Notes under the pieces: model-generated
Told to the model about the DNA's origin: nothing
Databases searched by the model: none
The model's input: only the letters and a program-made list of their open reading frames with translations
Origin: Helicobacter pylori
Lineage (GTDB): Bacteria; Campylobacterota; Campylobacteria; Campylobacterales; Helicobacteraceae
Length of the DNA stretch: 64,000 nucleotides
NCBI RefSeq assembly: GCF_030323545.1
Contig: NZ_CP122954.1
Location: 62,001 to 126,000 of the forward strand
Direction of reading: 5' to 3'
Translations under genes and position numbers: made by a program
Shown: positions 28,762 to 36,794 of the stretch, in pieces
Position numbering within the stretch: the stretch's first letter is position 1
How the letters are laid out: each line of letters opens with the position of its first letter

Positions 28762-29115
28762 TTAAACCTTAATGATGTAGTAAGTTGCGTGGCTTTTTGC
28801 GGGAACGAGCCAAAAAGCAATGGTTTTAAAATTGCGGTTAAAATCTTTATGAGATTGGAGCAAACTCGGGCGTTTCAAGCGAGTAGTGGGGTAAGCAATG
28901 CCTCCAGAGCAAAAAGGGTTGCATGAGAGTATCCTTATAGCGGTTTTACCCATAGCGCTCAAAGGGTTTTCAAAATAGAGTAGCCACAGAGCGTAGTTGG
29001 AGCAAGTGGGGTAAAACCGACAGCTTGAAAAGGTGAAAGCCGAAAAAAAGCGTTGGTAACCCCTAATTGATGCCGTAAAAATCGCGCTCAAAAAAGGCGT
29101 TTTATTGTTTCGCAT
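28762..29115 (-). CDS. yidD: Membrane protein insertion efficiency factor YidD
   Basis: 117 aa. [18 protein letters not shown] and [11 protein letters not shown] are the Cys-rich motifs of the YidD family. A short amphipathic N-terminus ([11 protein letters not shown]) precedes them. It overlaps rnpA by 14 nt and is followed by yidC 5 nt on. It aids YidC-dependent membrane insertion. The C-terminal 40 residues are a Helicobacter-type extension. Confidence 0.9.
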   Translation of the reverse strand: MRNNKTPFLSAIFTASIRGYQRFFSAFTFSSCRFYPTCSNYALWLLYFENPLSAMGKTAIRILSCNPFCSGGIAYPTTRLKRPSLLQSHKDFNRNFKTIAFWLVPAKSHATYYIIKV

Positions 29116-29587
29116 AGGTATGAGTTATTCCTTTTTTCAAGTCTTTTAAGGCTTTGTTCATATAGTTTTTAATGGAAGTTAGCATTTCTAAAAAATGTTT
29201 TTCTAAAGCCCAAAAATCCAAATGGTAACAATCGCTTCTAGGCACAAACACCAAAGCAAGCCCTTGACAAAGAGCGGCATGCTTTAATGTAAGCGAACGC
29301 AAACGGCGTTTGATAAGGTTTCGTTTCACGGCATTGCCGACTTTTTTGGACACGCTTAAGCCTAATAAATAAAGCGTTTTTTTGTCTTTAAGCCTACAAG
29401 AGAGCGGATCTTTAAAGCTCTCTTTTCCTTTTGGTGGCTCTTTTGACAAATCCAAAACAAAGAGCGAAAAAAAAGGGTTATGCTTTTTGAAACCCTTTTG
29501 ATAAACCCTATCAAACTCACTCTTGTTTTTTAAAGAGTCATAGGGTTTAGACGGAAAGCTTTTTTCTGCCCTTAGCTCGTCTGGCAT
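29102..29587 (-). CDS. rnpA: Ribonuclease P protein component
   Basis: 161 aa from ATG 29587. [18 protein letters not shown] starts the fold, and [19 protein letters not shown] is the RNR motif that touches pre-tRNA and RNase P RNA. ATG 29587 lies inside rpmH, giving an overlap of 41 nt in another frame. This kind of rpmH-rnpA overlap is known in some bacteria. The N-terminal 20 residues before the conserved part are therefore constrained by two reading frames. It cleaves tRNA 5' leaders together with the catalytic RNA. Confidence 0.92.
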   Translation of the reverse strand: MPDELRAEKSFPSKPYDSLKNKSEFDRVYQKGFKKHNPFFSLFVLDLSKEPPKGKESFKDPLSCRLKDKKTLYLLGLSVSKKVGNAVKRNLIKRRLRSLTLKHAALCQGLALVFVPRSDCYHLDFWALEKHFLEMLTSIKNYMNKALKDLKKGITHTYAKQ

Positions 29588-29681
29588 TAATCACCTTGCG
29601 CCCGTTTTTGGTTTTCATCCTCACAAGAAAGCCATGGGTTCGCTTTCTTGGTGTGTTGTGTGGTTGGTAAGTGCGTTTCAT
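29547..29681 (-). CDS. rpmH: 50S ribosomal protein L34
   Basis: 44 aa read directly from the sequence: it starts [18 protein letters not shown] and ends in GRKKLSV, with the L34 signature [20 protein letters not shown] 29681 is followed by stop TAA at 29547-29549. It overlaps rnpA, which starts 95 nt inside it. L34 is a core large-subunit protein. The gene heads the rpmH-rnpA-yidD-yidC-jag-mnmE run. Confidence 0.96.
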   Translation of the reverse strand: MKRTYQPHNTPRKRTHGFLVRMKTKNGRKVINARRAKGRKKLSV

Positions 29682-29751
29682 TTAAAACTCCCTTATAAAA
29701 ATTAAACATAAACACAGATTTTAGCTAAAGAATGCTAAAAATTGACTAAAA

Positions 29752-30153
29752 CTAATTTTTTTGATTCTTTTTATCTTCAACAAGAATGTAAAGCTGCTTC
29801 AAATTGTTCGTTTGCAACAAATCCACGACTTTGATAAAGTTATCCAAATTGCTTTTCTTATCGCCCTGCAAGACAATAGGGGTGTCTTTAGCCAAAGTGG
29901 AAACCTTGTGTTTTAAATTTTCAAAGCTGATTTCTTTATCGTCTAAATAGAAAGAGCCTTTATTAGAAATGGAGATCGTAACTTGTTTTTTGTCCAACAC
30001 ATCTTTAGAATCAGTGCTGTCTTTATCCACTTGGGGAATGCTAATAGGGAGCTTTGAAGTTTGCACAAAGGACGCTGTTGTAAGCACGATCACCAACAAC
30101 ACAAGCATGATGTCAATGAAAGGCACCACATTCATGGATTCTACTTTTTTCAC
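29752..30153 (-). CDS. exbD: ExbD biopolymer transport protein
   Basis: 133 aa. MKKVESMNVVPFIDIMLVLLVIVL has the ExbD/TolR single helix with the key Asp in PFIDIML. A periplasmic domain of about 90 residues follows. It lies 10 nt after exbB. With ExbB it uses the proton gradient to energise TonB-type or Tol-type outer membrane work. I cannot say from sequence alone which partner it serves; HP1446 by order. Confidence 0.9.
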   Translation of the reverse strand: MKKVESMNVVPFIDIMLVLLVIVLTTASFVQTSKLPISIPQVDKDSTDSKDVLDKKQVTISISNKGSFYLDDKEISFENLKHKVSTLAKDTPIVLQGDKKSNLDNFIKVVDLLQTNNLKQLYILVEDKKNQKN

Positions 30154-30163
30154 CGCTCAATCC

Positions 30164-30616
30164 TTAGGCTTTGTTATAAATCTCATGGGATTTCGTGTCA
30201 ACCGGGTGGTGGAAAATATCCCATTTAGTGACTAAAATCTCGCTTTTTCTCACTAGCAAGTTATAAATCACAATCGCAGGGATCGCTACCAATAACCCCA
30301 TGCCAGTCGCTTTTAAAGCAAGGGCTAAATTAGTCATGATCGCTTTAGTGTCAATGCCAGAAGCGGAGCCTAAATCCATAAAAGTGAGCATGATCCCCAT
30401 AACCGTTCCTAAAAGACCGATATAAGGGGCGTTAGAGCCAATCGTGGCCACTAAAGTCAGTCGTTTGTGTAAGGCTAATTCCAATTTACGCCTGTCTGTG
30501 TAGTCATCTACACGAAGAGTGGCAAAAAACCACAACCTTTCTATTGCGATCGCTATAACGATAACAGAGAGAAAGATCAAAAACCCTATAATCCCATAAT
30601 CTACCATTTCTTTCAT
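30164..30616 (-). CDS. exbB: ExbB biopolymer transport protein
   Basis: 150 aa. Three helices: YGIIGFLIFLSVIVIAIAIE, then around SNAPYIGLLGTVMGIMLTF, then LALKATGMGLLVAIPAIVI. GLLGTVMGIM is the ExbB/MotA/TolQ signature. It starts 2 nt after the smpB stop, so exbBD may be cotranscribed with the smpB-ispE-csrA run. It forms the pentamer around the ExbD helices. Confidence 0.92.
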   Translation of the reverse strand: MKEMVDYGIIGFLIFLSVIVIAIAIERLWFFATLRVDDYTDRRKLELALHKRLTLVATIGSNAPYIGLLGTVMGIMLTFMDLGSASGIDTKAIMTNLALALKATGMGLLVAIPAIVIYNLLVRKSEILVTKWDIFHHPVDTKSHEIYNKA

Positions 30617-30618
30617 TA

Positions 30619-31077
30619 TTATCCTTTAAAGTGGTGTTTTAAATCAGCAAGAATTTCTTTATTGAGTGCTTTTTCTTTGAGACTTTGTCTTTTGTCGTGC
30701 AATCTTTTTCCTTTCACTAAAGCAATTTGGATTTTAGCTCTATTTCTTTGGTTAAAATACAATTTCAATCCTACGATACTCAAGCGTTCTTTAGACGCTT
30801 CAATCTGCCATTTCAATAATTGCTTTTTGTGTAAAAGCAACTTACGCTCTCGCCTTTCATTGGGCTTGTAATACGCATGGATTGTATCTAAATATGATAT
30901 ATGAACACCAAATAAAAAAGCTTCTCCTTTGATTATTTTAACAAAATTATCTTTTAAATTCACCCTAGTTTGCCTTAAAGCCTTCACTTCAGAGCCTAAA
31001 AGCGCTAATCCTGCTTCTAAAGTTTCCAAAATTTCATAGTCAAAATAGGCTTTTTTGTTGCTGGCAATGAGTTTCAT
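30619..31077 (-). CDS. smpB: tmRNA-binding protein SmpB
   Basis: 152 aa. NKKAYFDYEILETLEAGLALLGSEVK (spanning about residues 7-32) and the following LGSEVKALRQTRVNLKD are SmpB hallmarks; AFLFGVHISYLDT and KGKRLHDKRQSLKEK complete the family. It delivers tmRNA to stalled ribosomes. The stop of ispE overlaps its start by ATGA, so the two are translationally coupled. Confidence 0.96.
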   Translation of the reverse strand: MKLIASNKKAYFDYEILETLEAGLALLGSEVKALRQTRVNLKDNFVKIIKGEAFLFGVHISYLDTIHAYYKPNERRERKLLLHKKQLLKWQIEASKERLSIVGLKLYFNQRNRAKIQIALVKGKRLHDKRQSLKEKALNKEILADLKHHFKG

Positions 31078-31877
31078 TCGCCCCCTTTTAGCACAGGCTT
31101 TAGCCTAAAAAACGCGCTCCCGCTCCCGCTAAAAAACCACTCCTTGCCTAATTCGCTTTCTATACCTCTTAAGGCTTGGTTAGTGAGTAAAGCCGGTTTT
31201 AAAAGATCGTTTAATCCGTTTCTGTCGTAAGTTTTTAGGCATTCTAAACTCGGCTTTTTAAGCCATTCTTTAGCTTGAGAAAAACAAGTTTCATGTTTAT
31301 AAGCTTGATAAACGGCTTTAGTGCTGCAAAAAACATGATTTGGCGCATAGATTTCTAGGCGATTTTCTAAAGGCTCTTCTTCAAAATTTTCAATGACTTC
31401 GCCATAAGAAGTAGCGTTAGCGCTTTTGTATTGCGAGATGAAAAAATTGGTGTCTGTGCCCACTAAAGATCCCATGCTATAAAGCTCTTCTAAACTCAAA
31501 CGCCAGTCAAAAATGTGATTTAGATGATACAATAGCCCCCCAGCATCAGCGCTCCCACCGCCTAACCCGGCTTGAGTGGGGATGTTTTTTTCCACTTCAA
31601 TCGCTAGGGTGTCTAGGGATTTGATGACAGAATGAGAGAAATTTTTTGATTTTAAAAAATTTTTTAAAATTTGAAGGGCTTTAAAGAGCGAGTTTTCTTC
31701 TAAAGGGCAGTCAAAATCCCCTTTGAGTGAAAAGGAAAGTGCGCTTTTGACGCTGATAATATCCTTTAGCTTATCTTTGACCAAACACATGCGAGAAATG
31801 AGCTTATGGTAAGCCCCTTCTTTGTGGAGGATTTTTAAAAAAATATTGACTTTAGGATAAACTTCAAAAGCATGCAT
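31074..31877 (-). CDS. ispE: 4-diphosphocytidyl-2-C-methyl-D-erythritol kinase
   Basis: 267 aa from ATG 31877, which overlaps the csrA stop as TGATG. YPKVNIFLKILHKEG is the N-terminal GHMP kinase strand, and IPTQAGLGGGSADAGGLLYHL is the ATP-binding GLGGGSSDA-like loop. WFFSGSGSAFFRL closes the fold. It phosphorylates CDP-ME in the MEP isoprenoid pathway. HP1443 by order. Confidence 0.94.
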   Translation of the reverse strand: MHAFEVYPKVNIFLKILHKEGAYHKLISRMCLVKDKLKDIISVKSALSFSLKGDFDCPLEENSLFKALQILKNFLKSKNFSHSVIKSLDTLAIEVEKNIPTQAGLGGGSADAGGLLYHLNHIFDWRLSLEELYSMGSLVGTDTNFFISQYKSANATSYGEVIENFEEEPLENRLEIYAPNHVFCSTKAVYQAYKHETCFSQAKEWLKKPSLECLKTYDRNGLNDLLKPALLTNQALRGIESELGKEWFFSGSGSAFFRLKPVLKGGE

Positions 31878-32107
31878 CAAGGCTTAATGACCTTTTTGAT
31901 GTTTTCTAACAAGCTTTCATCTACGGACGCAGAAGCTTTTTGGTTTTCGCTCACAATGGCTTCTTTGAGTTCAGCGCGCAAAATAAGGGTGCTTTCAGGT
32001 GCTTCAAACCCCAAACGCACACTCCCTCTATCTATGGAAATGACTCTAATGTGGATGTTATCATCAATGACAATCCCTTCATTAACTTTGCGGCTGAGTA
32101 TGAGCAT
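31877..32107 (-). CDS. csrA: Carbon storage regulator CsrA
   Basis: 76 aa. It begins [20 protein letters not shown], the CsrA signature, and has [15 protein letters not shown] as the RNA-binding face. It binds GGA-containing leaders and controls translation of motility and stress genes. It comes 17 nt after ppiA on the same strand. All residues of the conserved core are present. Confidence 0.96.
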   Translation of the reverse strand: MLILSRKVNEGIVIDDNIHIRVISIDRGSVRLGFEAPESTLILRAELKEAIVSENQKASASVDESLLENIKKVIKP

Positions 32108-32124
32108 GTCTAATCTCTTGTTCC

Positions 32125-32613
32125 TTATAGAGAAGAGCTAAACACAACGCTCTCTATAATATCGCCTTGTTTGATTTTATCCAAGACATTAAGGCCTTCT
32201 GCGTTTTTGATTTTGCCAAACACGGTGTGCTCGCCATCTAAGTGGGGCAAATCCACAAAACACAAGAAAAATTGACTCCCTCCTGTGTCTCTCCCAGCAT
32301 GCGCCATAGAAATAGAGCCTCTTTTGTGCTTGTTGGGGTTATGGGCCACTTCGCATTTAATGCGGTGTCCTGGCCCGCCTGTGCCTGTGCCATAAGGGCA
32401 GCCTCCTTGAGCCACAAAGCCTGCGATCACACGATGGAAGTTAAGCCCATTATAAAAACCCTCTTTAGCCAAAGTTACAAAGTTACTGACCGCTTGGGGC
32501 GCATCTTTATAAAAAAGCTCTAGAGCGATATTGCCTTTATTGGTTTTGATTGTGGCGTAAGCGGTTTTTGCAAGCTCTTCTTCTTTAATTTCATAAGTTT
32601 TAATTGGATCCAT
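32125..32613 (-). CDS. ppiA: Peptidyl-prolyl cis-trans isomerase (cyclophilin)
   Basis: 162 aa from ATG 32613, which has AAAGG well placed; an earlier ATG 33 nt upstream lacks this. [14 protein letters not shown] and [20 protein letters not shown] carry the active-site Arg and Phe/Gln residues of cyclophilins, followed by [11 protein letters not shown]. No signal peptide, so it is cytoplasmic. HP1441 by order. It heads the ppiA-csrA-ispE-smpB run. Confidence 0.95.
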   Translation of the reverse strand: MDPIKTYEIKEEELAKTAYATIKTNKGNIALELFYKDAPQAVSNFVTLAKEGFYNGLNFHRVIAGFVAQGGCPYGTGTGGPGHRIKCEVAHNPNKHKRGSISMAHAGRDTGGSQFFLCFVDLPHLDGEHTVFGKIKNAEGLNVLDKIKQGDIIESVVFSSSL

Positions 32614-32737
32614 TACAAACCTTTGCGATAAGCTTTTATCATTCAAATGATCTAATTATAGCAACAAATTAAAACAAATGGTATTTTAGCCGATAGTGTT
32701 GTAGGATACTTTTGAAATTTAAGCGGTAAGTTTGATA

Positions 32738-33517
32738 ATGGCGTTTTGGCATAAAAGATTAGCGGTTGGTTGTTGTATCGTTTTATTTTCATGCATGATG
32801 AACGCTAATAACATTCAAATCGTTAGAGACGATCCGCCCCTTGATCCAACGCTCCCTGCATGGGTTTATTCTGTTGCGTTATTGAAAGTGTATTTTAGCG
32901 ACGGGACTTATAAAGAAGGCTATGCGACTTTGCTCAAAAACGGGCGTTATATCGCCTCTTCTGAAACGCTTTATTCTAACGGCTTATACCCTAAAACGAT
33001 TTTAGCCAAAATGCAAGACAGCAGCGCTAAAGAGCTGATTTGTATAGCTAGCCTACGCCTTGAAGCGATGGATAGGAATCAAGGGCTTTCGCTTTTAAAA
33101 ACCGCCGATTTTAGAGACGATTATTGCCATAAAAGAGAAGAGAGCTATTATCATGCAAGGATTTACACAAAATACGCTCAAACTTTTCATTCAAATCCTT
33201 ACACAAATCAAAAAACACCCAATTCTGATCTCTACTACCCAGCGTTGAATGAGGGGAATTCTTTTTCTATACAAACAACGGATATTTCTGTGGCTGAACT
33301 TTTGAAATCTAAAAAGTTTCTTTCGCTTGATGCTTCTTTTAAAAAGGGGAGCGTGTTGTGGGGAGGGAGGCCTTATTTTAGCGAAGTGGGGGAGTTTATG
33401 GGAATGGCTAGCAGCACTTTAGAAAACCACGAAAGTTTGGTGATTATCCCTAAAGAAAAGATCGTGCAATTTTTAAGCGCTCTAAAAAAACAAAATATTT
33501 TCCCAAACATTCCCTAA
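32738..33517 (+). CDS. Exported protein of unknown function (HP1440-like)
   Basis: 259 aa from ATG 32738; a TTG two codons earlier is too near the upstream AAGCGG. Signal-like helix RLAVGCCIVLFSCMMNA, then PPLDPTLPAWVYSVALLKVYF. The stretch GYATLLKNGRYIASSETLYS followed by DRNQGLSLLK recalls the His and Asp regions of trypsin-like proteases. The His position is occupied by Ser, so it would be inactive. KKGSVLWGGRPYFSEVGEFMG fits the Ser region without GDSG. This comparison is by eye and tentative. It is divergent from ppiA. Confidence 0.6.
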   Translation: MAFWHKRLAVGCCIVLFSCMMNANNIQIVRDDPPLDPTLPAWVYSVALLKVYFSDGTYKEGYATLLKNGRYIASSETLYSNGLYPKTILAKMQDSSAKELICIASLRLEAMDRNQGLSLLKTADFRDDYCHKREESYYHARIYTKYAQTFHSNPYTNQKTPNSDLYYPALNEGNSFSIQTTDISVAELLKSKKFLSLDASFKKGSVLWGGRPYFSEVGEFMGMASSTLENHESLVIIPKEKIVQFLSALKKQNIFPNIP

Positions 33518-33546
33518 ATTTAAGCAAACCTTAAGCTTTCTATGAC

Positions 33547-33552
33547 TATACT
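33547..33552 (+). promoter_or_regulatory. -10 box of the 16S rRNA gene
   Basis: TATACT, with TTAAGC around 33529 as a candidate -35 at about 17 nt spacing. Transcription would begin near 33559, some 445 nt before the mature 16S end, leaving a long processed leader. Confidence 0.45.
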
Positions 33553-33631
33553 TTCATTTCCTTGTTTCAGCAAGGGCTTTTAAAAAGCCGCTTGATAACT
33601 TGCAAGGATAGCTGATTAAAGCAAACGATCT

Positions 33632-33665
33632 TTGAAAACTAAGCAAATTGATAGAAGTTCTTTTT
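33632..33665 (+). other. Left arm of the 16S processing stem
   Basis: This stretch (TTGAAAACTAAGCAA, then GAAGTTCTTTT) is complementary, with small interruptions, to 35561-35590 after the gene. The two would form a long duplex bracketing the pre-16S RNA, the usual RNase III target. Pairing was checked by eye. Confidence 0.7.
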
Positions 33666-33886
33666 AAAGGGATATTCTAAATGGTTTAAGGATGACTTTA
33701 TTATAAAGAGTGAGGGTTTCAATCGCTTTCATTCTTTTATGAGAAATTCTTATCCAACGAGTGCTATTCAATAATCATTGATTGTATGATGATGATTGAT
33801 GGTTAATTGGCATGAGAGTATTTACTAGGTTAGCGTTTGGCTAAACCTTTTAAAAAGTTTCTTTCTGTTTTGTTGTTGTAATACTT

Positions 33887-33970
33887 AAGAACACAACCCG
33901 TTTTATTCAATAAAGTATAAAACGAGTTCTTGTGATACGCTAAAGCTGTTGTTAGAAATAACAACAGCTT
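33887..33970 (+). other. Two leader hairpins upstream of 16S
   Basis: The first hairpin pairs AAGAAC (33887) with GTTCTT (33926), with inner CGTTTTA and TAAAACG. The second is a perfect 12-bp stem, AAGCTGTTGTTA (33943-33954) with TAACAACAGCTT (33959-33970), closed by a GAAA tetraloop. Both lie in the transcribed leader 34-117 nt before the mature 5' end and may guide folding or processing. Confidence 0.6.
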
Positions 33971-34003
33971 ATCAAAAAACAAAAGAGCTTTAGGACAAAC
34001 ACT

Positions 34004-35506
<1,503 letters not shown>

Positions 35507-35517
35507 TCTAGAGAAAA

Positions 35518-35543
35518 GCTTTTAATATTCGCTTATTAAAAGC
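35518..35543 (+). terminator. Hairpin just after 16S
   Basis: GCTTTTAATA and TATTAAAAGC make a perfect 10-bp stem with a 6-nt loop. It sits between the mature 3' end and the right processing arm, so it is more likely a processing or folding element than a terminator. Confidence 0.5.
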
Positions 35544-35560
35544 CAAGAGTATTACCTGAC

Positions 35561-35590
35561 AAAAGAACTTCTTGTTGCTTAGTTTTGAAG
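35561..35590 (+). other. Right arm of the 16S processing stem
   Basis: AAAAGAACTTC and TTGCTTAGTTTTGAA are the complement of the left arm at 33632-33665. Together they bracket the rRNA. This also marks DNA that must be chromosomal, so the mobile element starts to the right of here. Confidence 0.7.
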
Positions 35591-36009
35591 GATTGGACCT
35601 ATTCTTTCTTTTTTCATTCTTTATTTTATTTAATTCTTGATTTTTATTTAGTTCTTTCTTTTTGGTTGATTTTGGCTTGATTGATTTTAACCGCTTGATT
35701 TTGGTTTTTTAAATCTTGTTTTTTCATTCTTGTGTTTTGATTGCTTATTGTTTGTTAATGTTTAATGTTTCTTATTGCTTGTTTTAAATTTTTTACTAGT
35801 TGTGTTAGCTTTAGCGTTGGGCTTTCTTGATTCTTGTGTTTTTGTTTGTTTTATTTTTCTTAAATCTTATTTTTATCTTATACTTGTATTCCTTGCTTGT
35901 TTTGCTTCTTATTCCTTGTTTTTTCTTTTGTTTTAAGTTTTGGTTTTAGAGTTTTGTTTTTGGTTGATTATGATTGAATGCGTTTGGATTTGAAAACTCC
36001 TTTCCCATC
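35591..36009. other. Gene-free, T- and G-rich spacer
   Basis: About 420 bases with very few A and C on the plus strand, made of short repeats such as TTGATTTT, CTTGTTTT and TTCTTATT. No reading frame, no RNA gene. It separates the rRNA from the mobile element. A CATTCTTT at 35615 matches the reverse of the element end motif but lies too near the rRNA to be convincing. Confidence 0.6.
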
Positions 36010-36016
36010 AAGAATG
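36010..36016 (+). repeat. AAGAATG, candidate left end of the element
   Basis: This heptamer matches the flanking repeat reported for H. pylori TnPZ elements. It lies directly before the first AAGTTTTAA-like repeats and after the T-rich spacer, the right place for a left end. A 7-base match occurs by chance, so this is tentative. Confidence 0.35.
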
Positions 36017-36135
36017 TAAGTTTTAAGTGTTCTCTAAGTTTTAAGTTAAATTCAATTAAAAATCATTTGGAAATATAACACAAACTTTTTAAACAAAAGC
36101 TTAAAAAATAATTTCATTCCTTTAGCATTAGCTAC

Positions 36136-36473
36136 AAGTTCTTATGAAATGAGCTGGAAGTTCTTTGGCTCTAGCTGTAAGTTATCATGCGAGTTTCTAG
36201 TAAGTTCTAATGGTGTGTCATTTTAGTTTTTATCGTGTAGCCCTTAGTTCCCTAATTGTTGCTTACAAGTTCTTACTACTTGCTTGTCAGTTCATAGAAT
36301 TTAGCTTGCAAGTTCTTATTGGTAGGCTGTAAGTTCTTTTGCTTGTGCTATAAAGTTTTCATTCTATAGGCTACTAAGTTCTTACCATATGGCTATCTAG
36401 TTCTTAATGTTTTGACTACAAGTTCTTTCAATAAAAATCTCTAAGTTTTTATAGCGTTTCTAACAAGCCCTTG
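36136..36473 (+). repeat. Array of about 16 repeats with 22-bp period
   Basis: AAGTTCTTA-like units start at 36136, 36158, 36179, 36202, 36224, 36245, 36267, 36288, 36310, 36331, 36353, 36376, 36398, 36420, 36443 and 36465, with steps of 21-23 bases. Four are exactly AAGTTCTTA and three AAGTTCTTT. Many are preceded by GGCT or AGCT about 9 bases upstream, so the full unit is near GGCTACAAGTTCTTA. Spacing of two helical turns puts all units on one face, like plasmid iterons. It contains no gene. It ends about 75 bp before the putative oriT. Confidence 0.85.
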
Positions 36474-36548
36474 CCTAAAAAAGTTAGCAAAAACCCTTAT
36501 TTTTTAAAAATCTAGCTCCAAGTCCCTTGAATACGAAGTTTTAACCTA

Positions 36549-36577
36549 ATGTGTACGCACACATGGTGTTATCCTGC
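36549..36577 (+). promoter_or_regulatory. Putative oriT with nick site
   Basis: ATGTGT (36549-36554) and ACACAT (36559-36564) form an inverted repeat. Six bases on lies TATCCTGC (36570-36577), which matches the YATCCTG/Y nick core of MOBP origins such as RP4 and the VirD2 border. An inverted repeat just 5' of the nick is the standard arrangement. A MOBP relaxase gene starts 218 bp downstream on the same strand. Cleavage is predicted after G36576. Match by eye; not tested. Confidence 0.7.
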
Positions 36578-36600
36578 ACCTTTTTGATTTAGTTCTAATT

Positions 36601-36628
36601 AATTCTTTGTGCTATGCTACAAAGAATT
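36601..36628 (+). repeat. Perfect 10-bp inverted repeat near oriT
   Basis: AATTCTTTGT and ACAAAGAATT pair around an 8-base loop. No T-run follows, so it is not a usual terminator. It may be a binding site for relaxosome proteins or an operator for the relaxase gene. A smaller stem, GCTAGA with TCTAGC, follows near 36638-36663. Confidence 0.55.
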
Positions 36629-36794
36629 GAAAAATCGCTAGATTTAAAATCAAAAGTCTAGCTCTTAAATTAGCGTTAGCTTGAATAAAATTTGGGCGTT
36701 TTAAATGCCTTGTTAGTAAGGGAAAGAAGTTTAGCTTGAAAGTGTGCGAATTAGATAAAAATTTAGCAATGTTGTTAAGTCTTAAAGGGTTTGT

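Noticed and set aside
35615-35622. CATTCTTT as the left ICE end
   Set aside because: It is only 25 bases past the rRNA processing arm and the motif is common in this T-rich tract.
36010-36050. CRISPR-like reading of the repeat array at 36.0-36.5 kb
   Set aside because: The repeats are degenerate, about 9-15 bases with 7-13 base gaps, and no cas genes are present; iteron-type array fits better.
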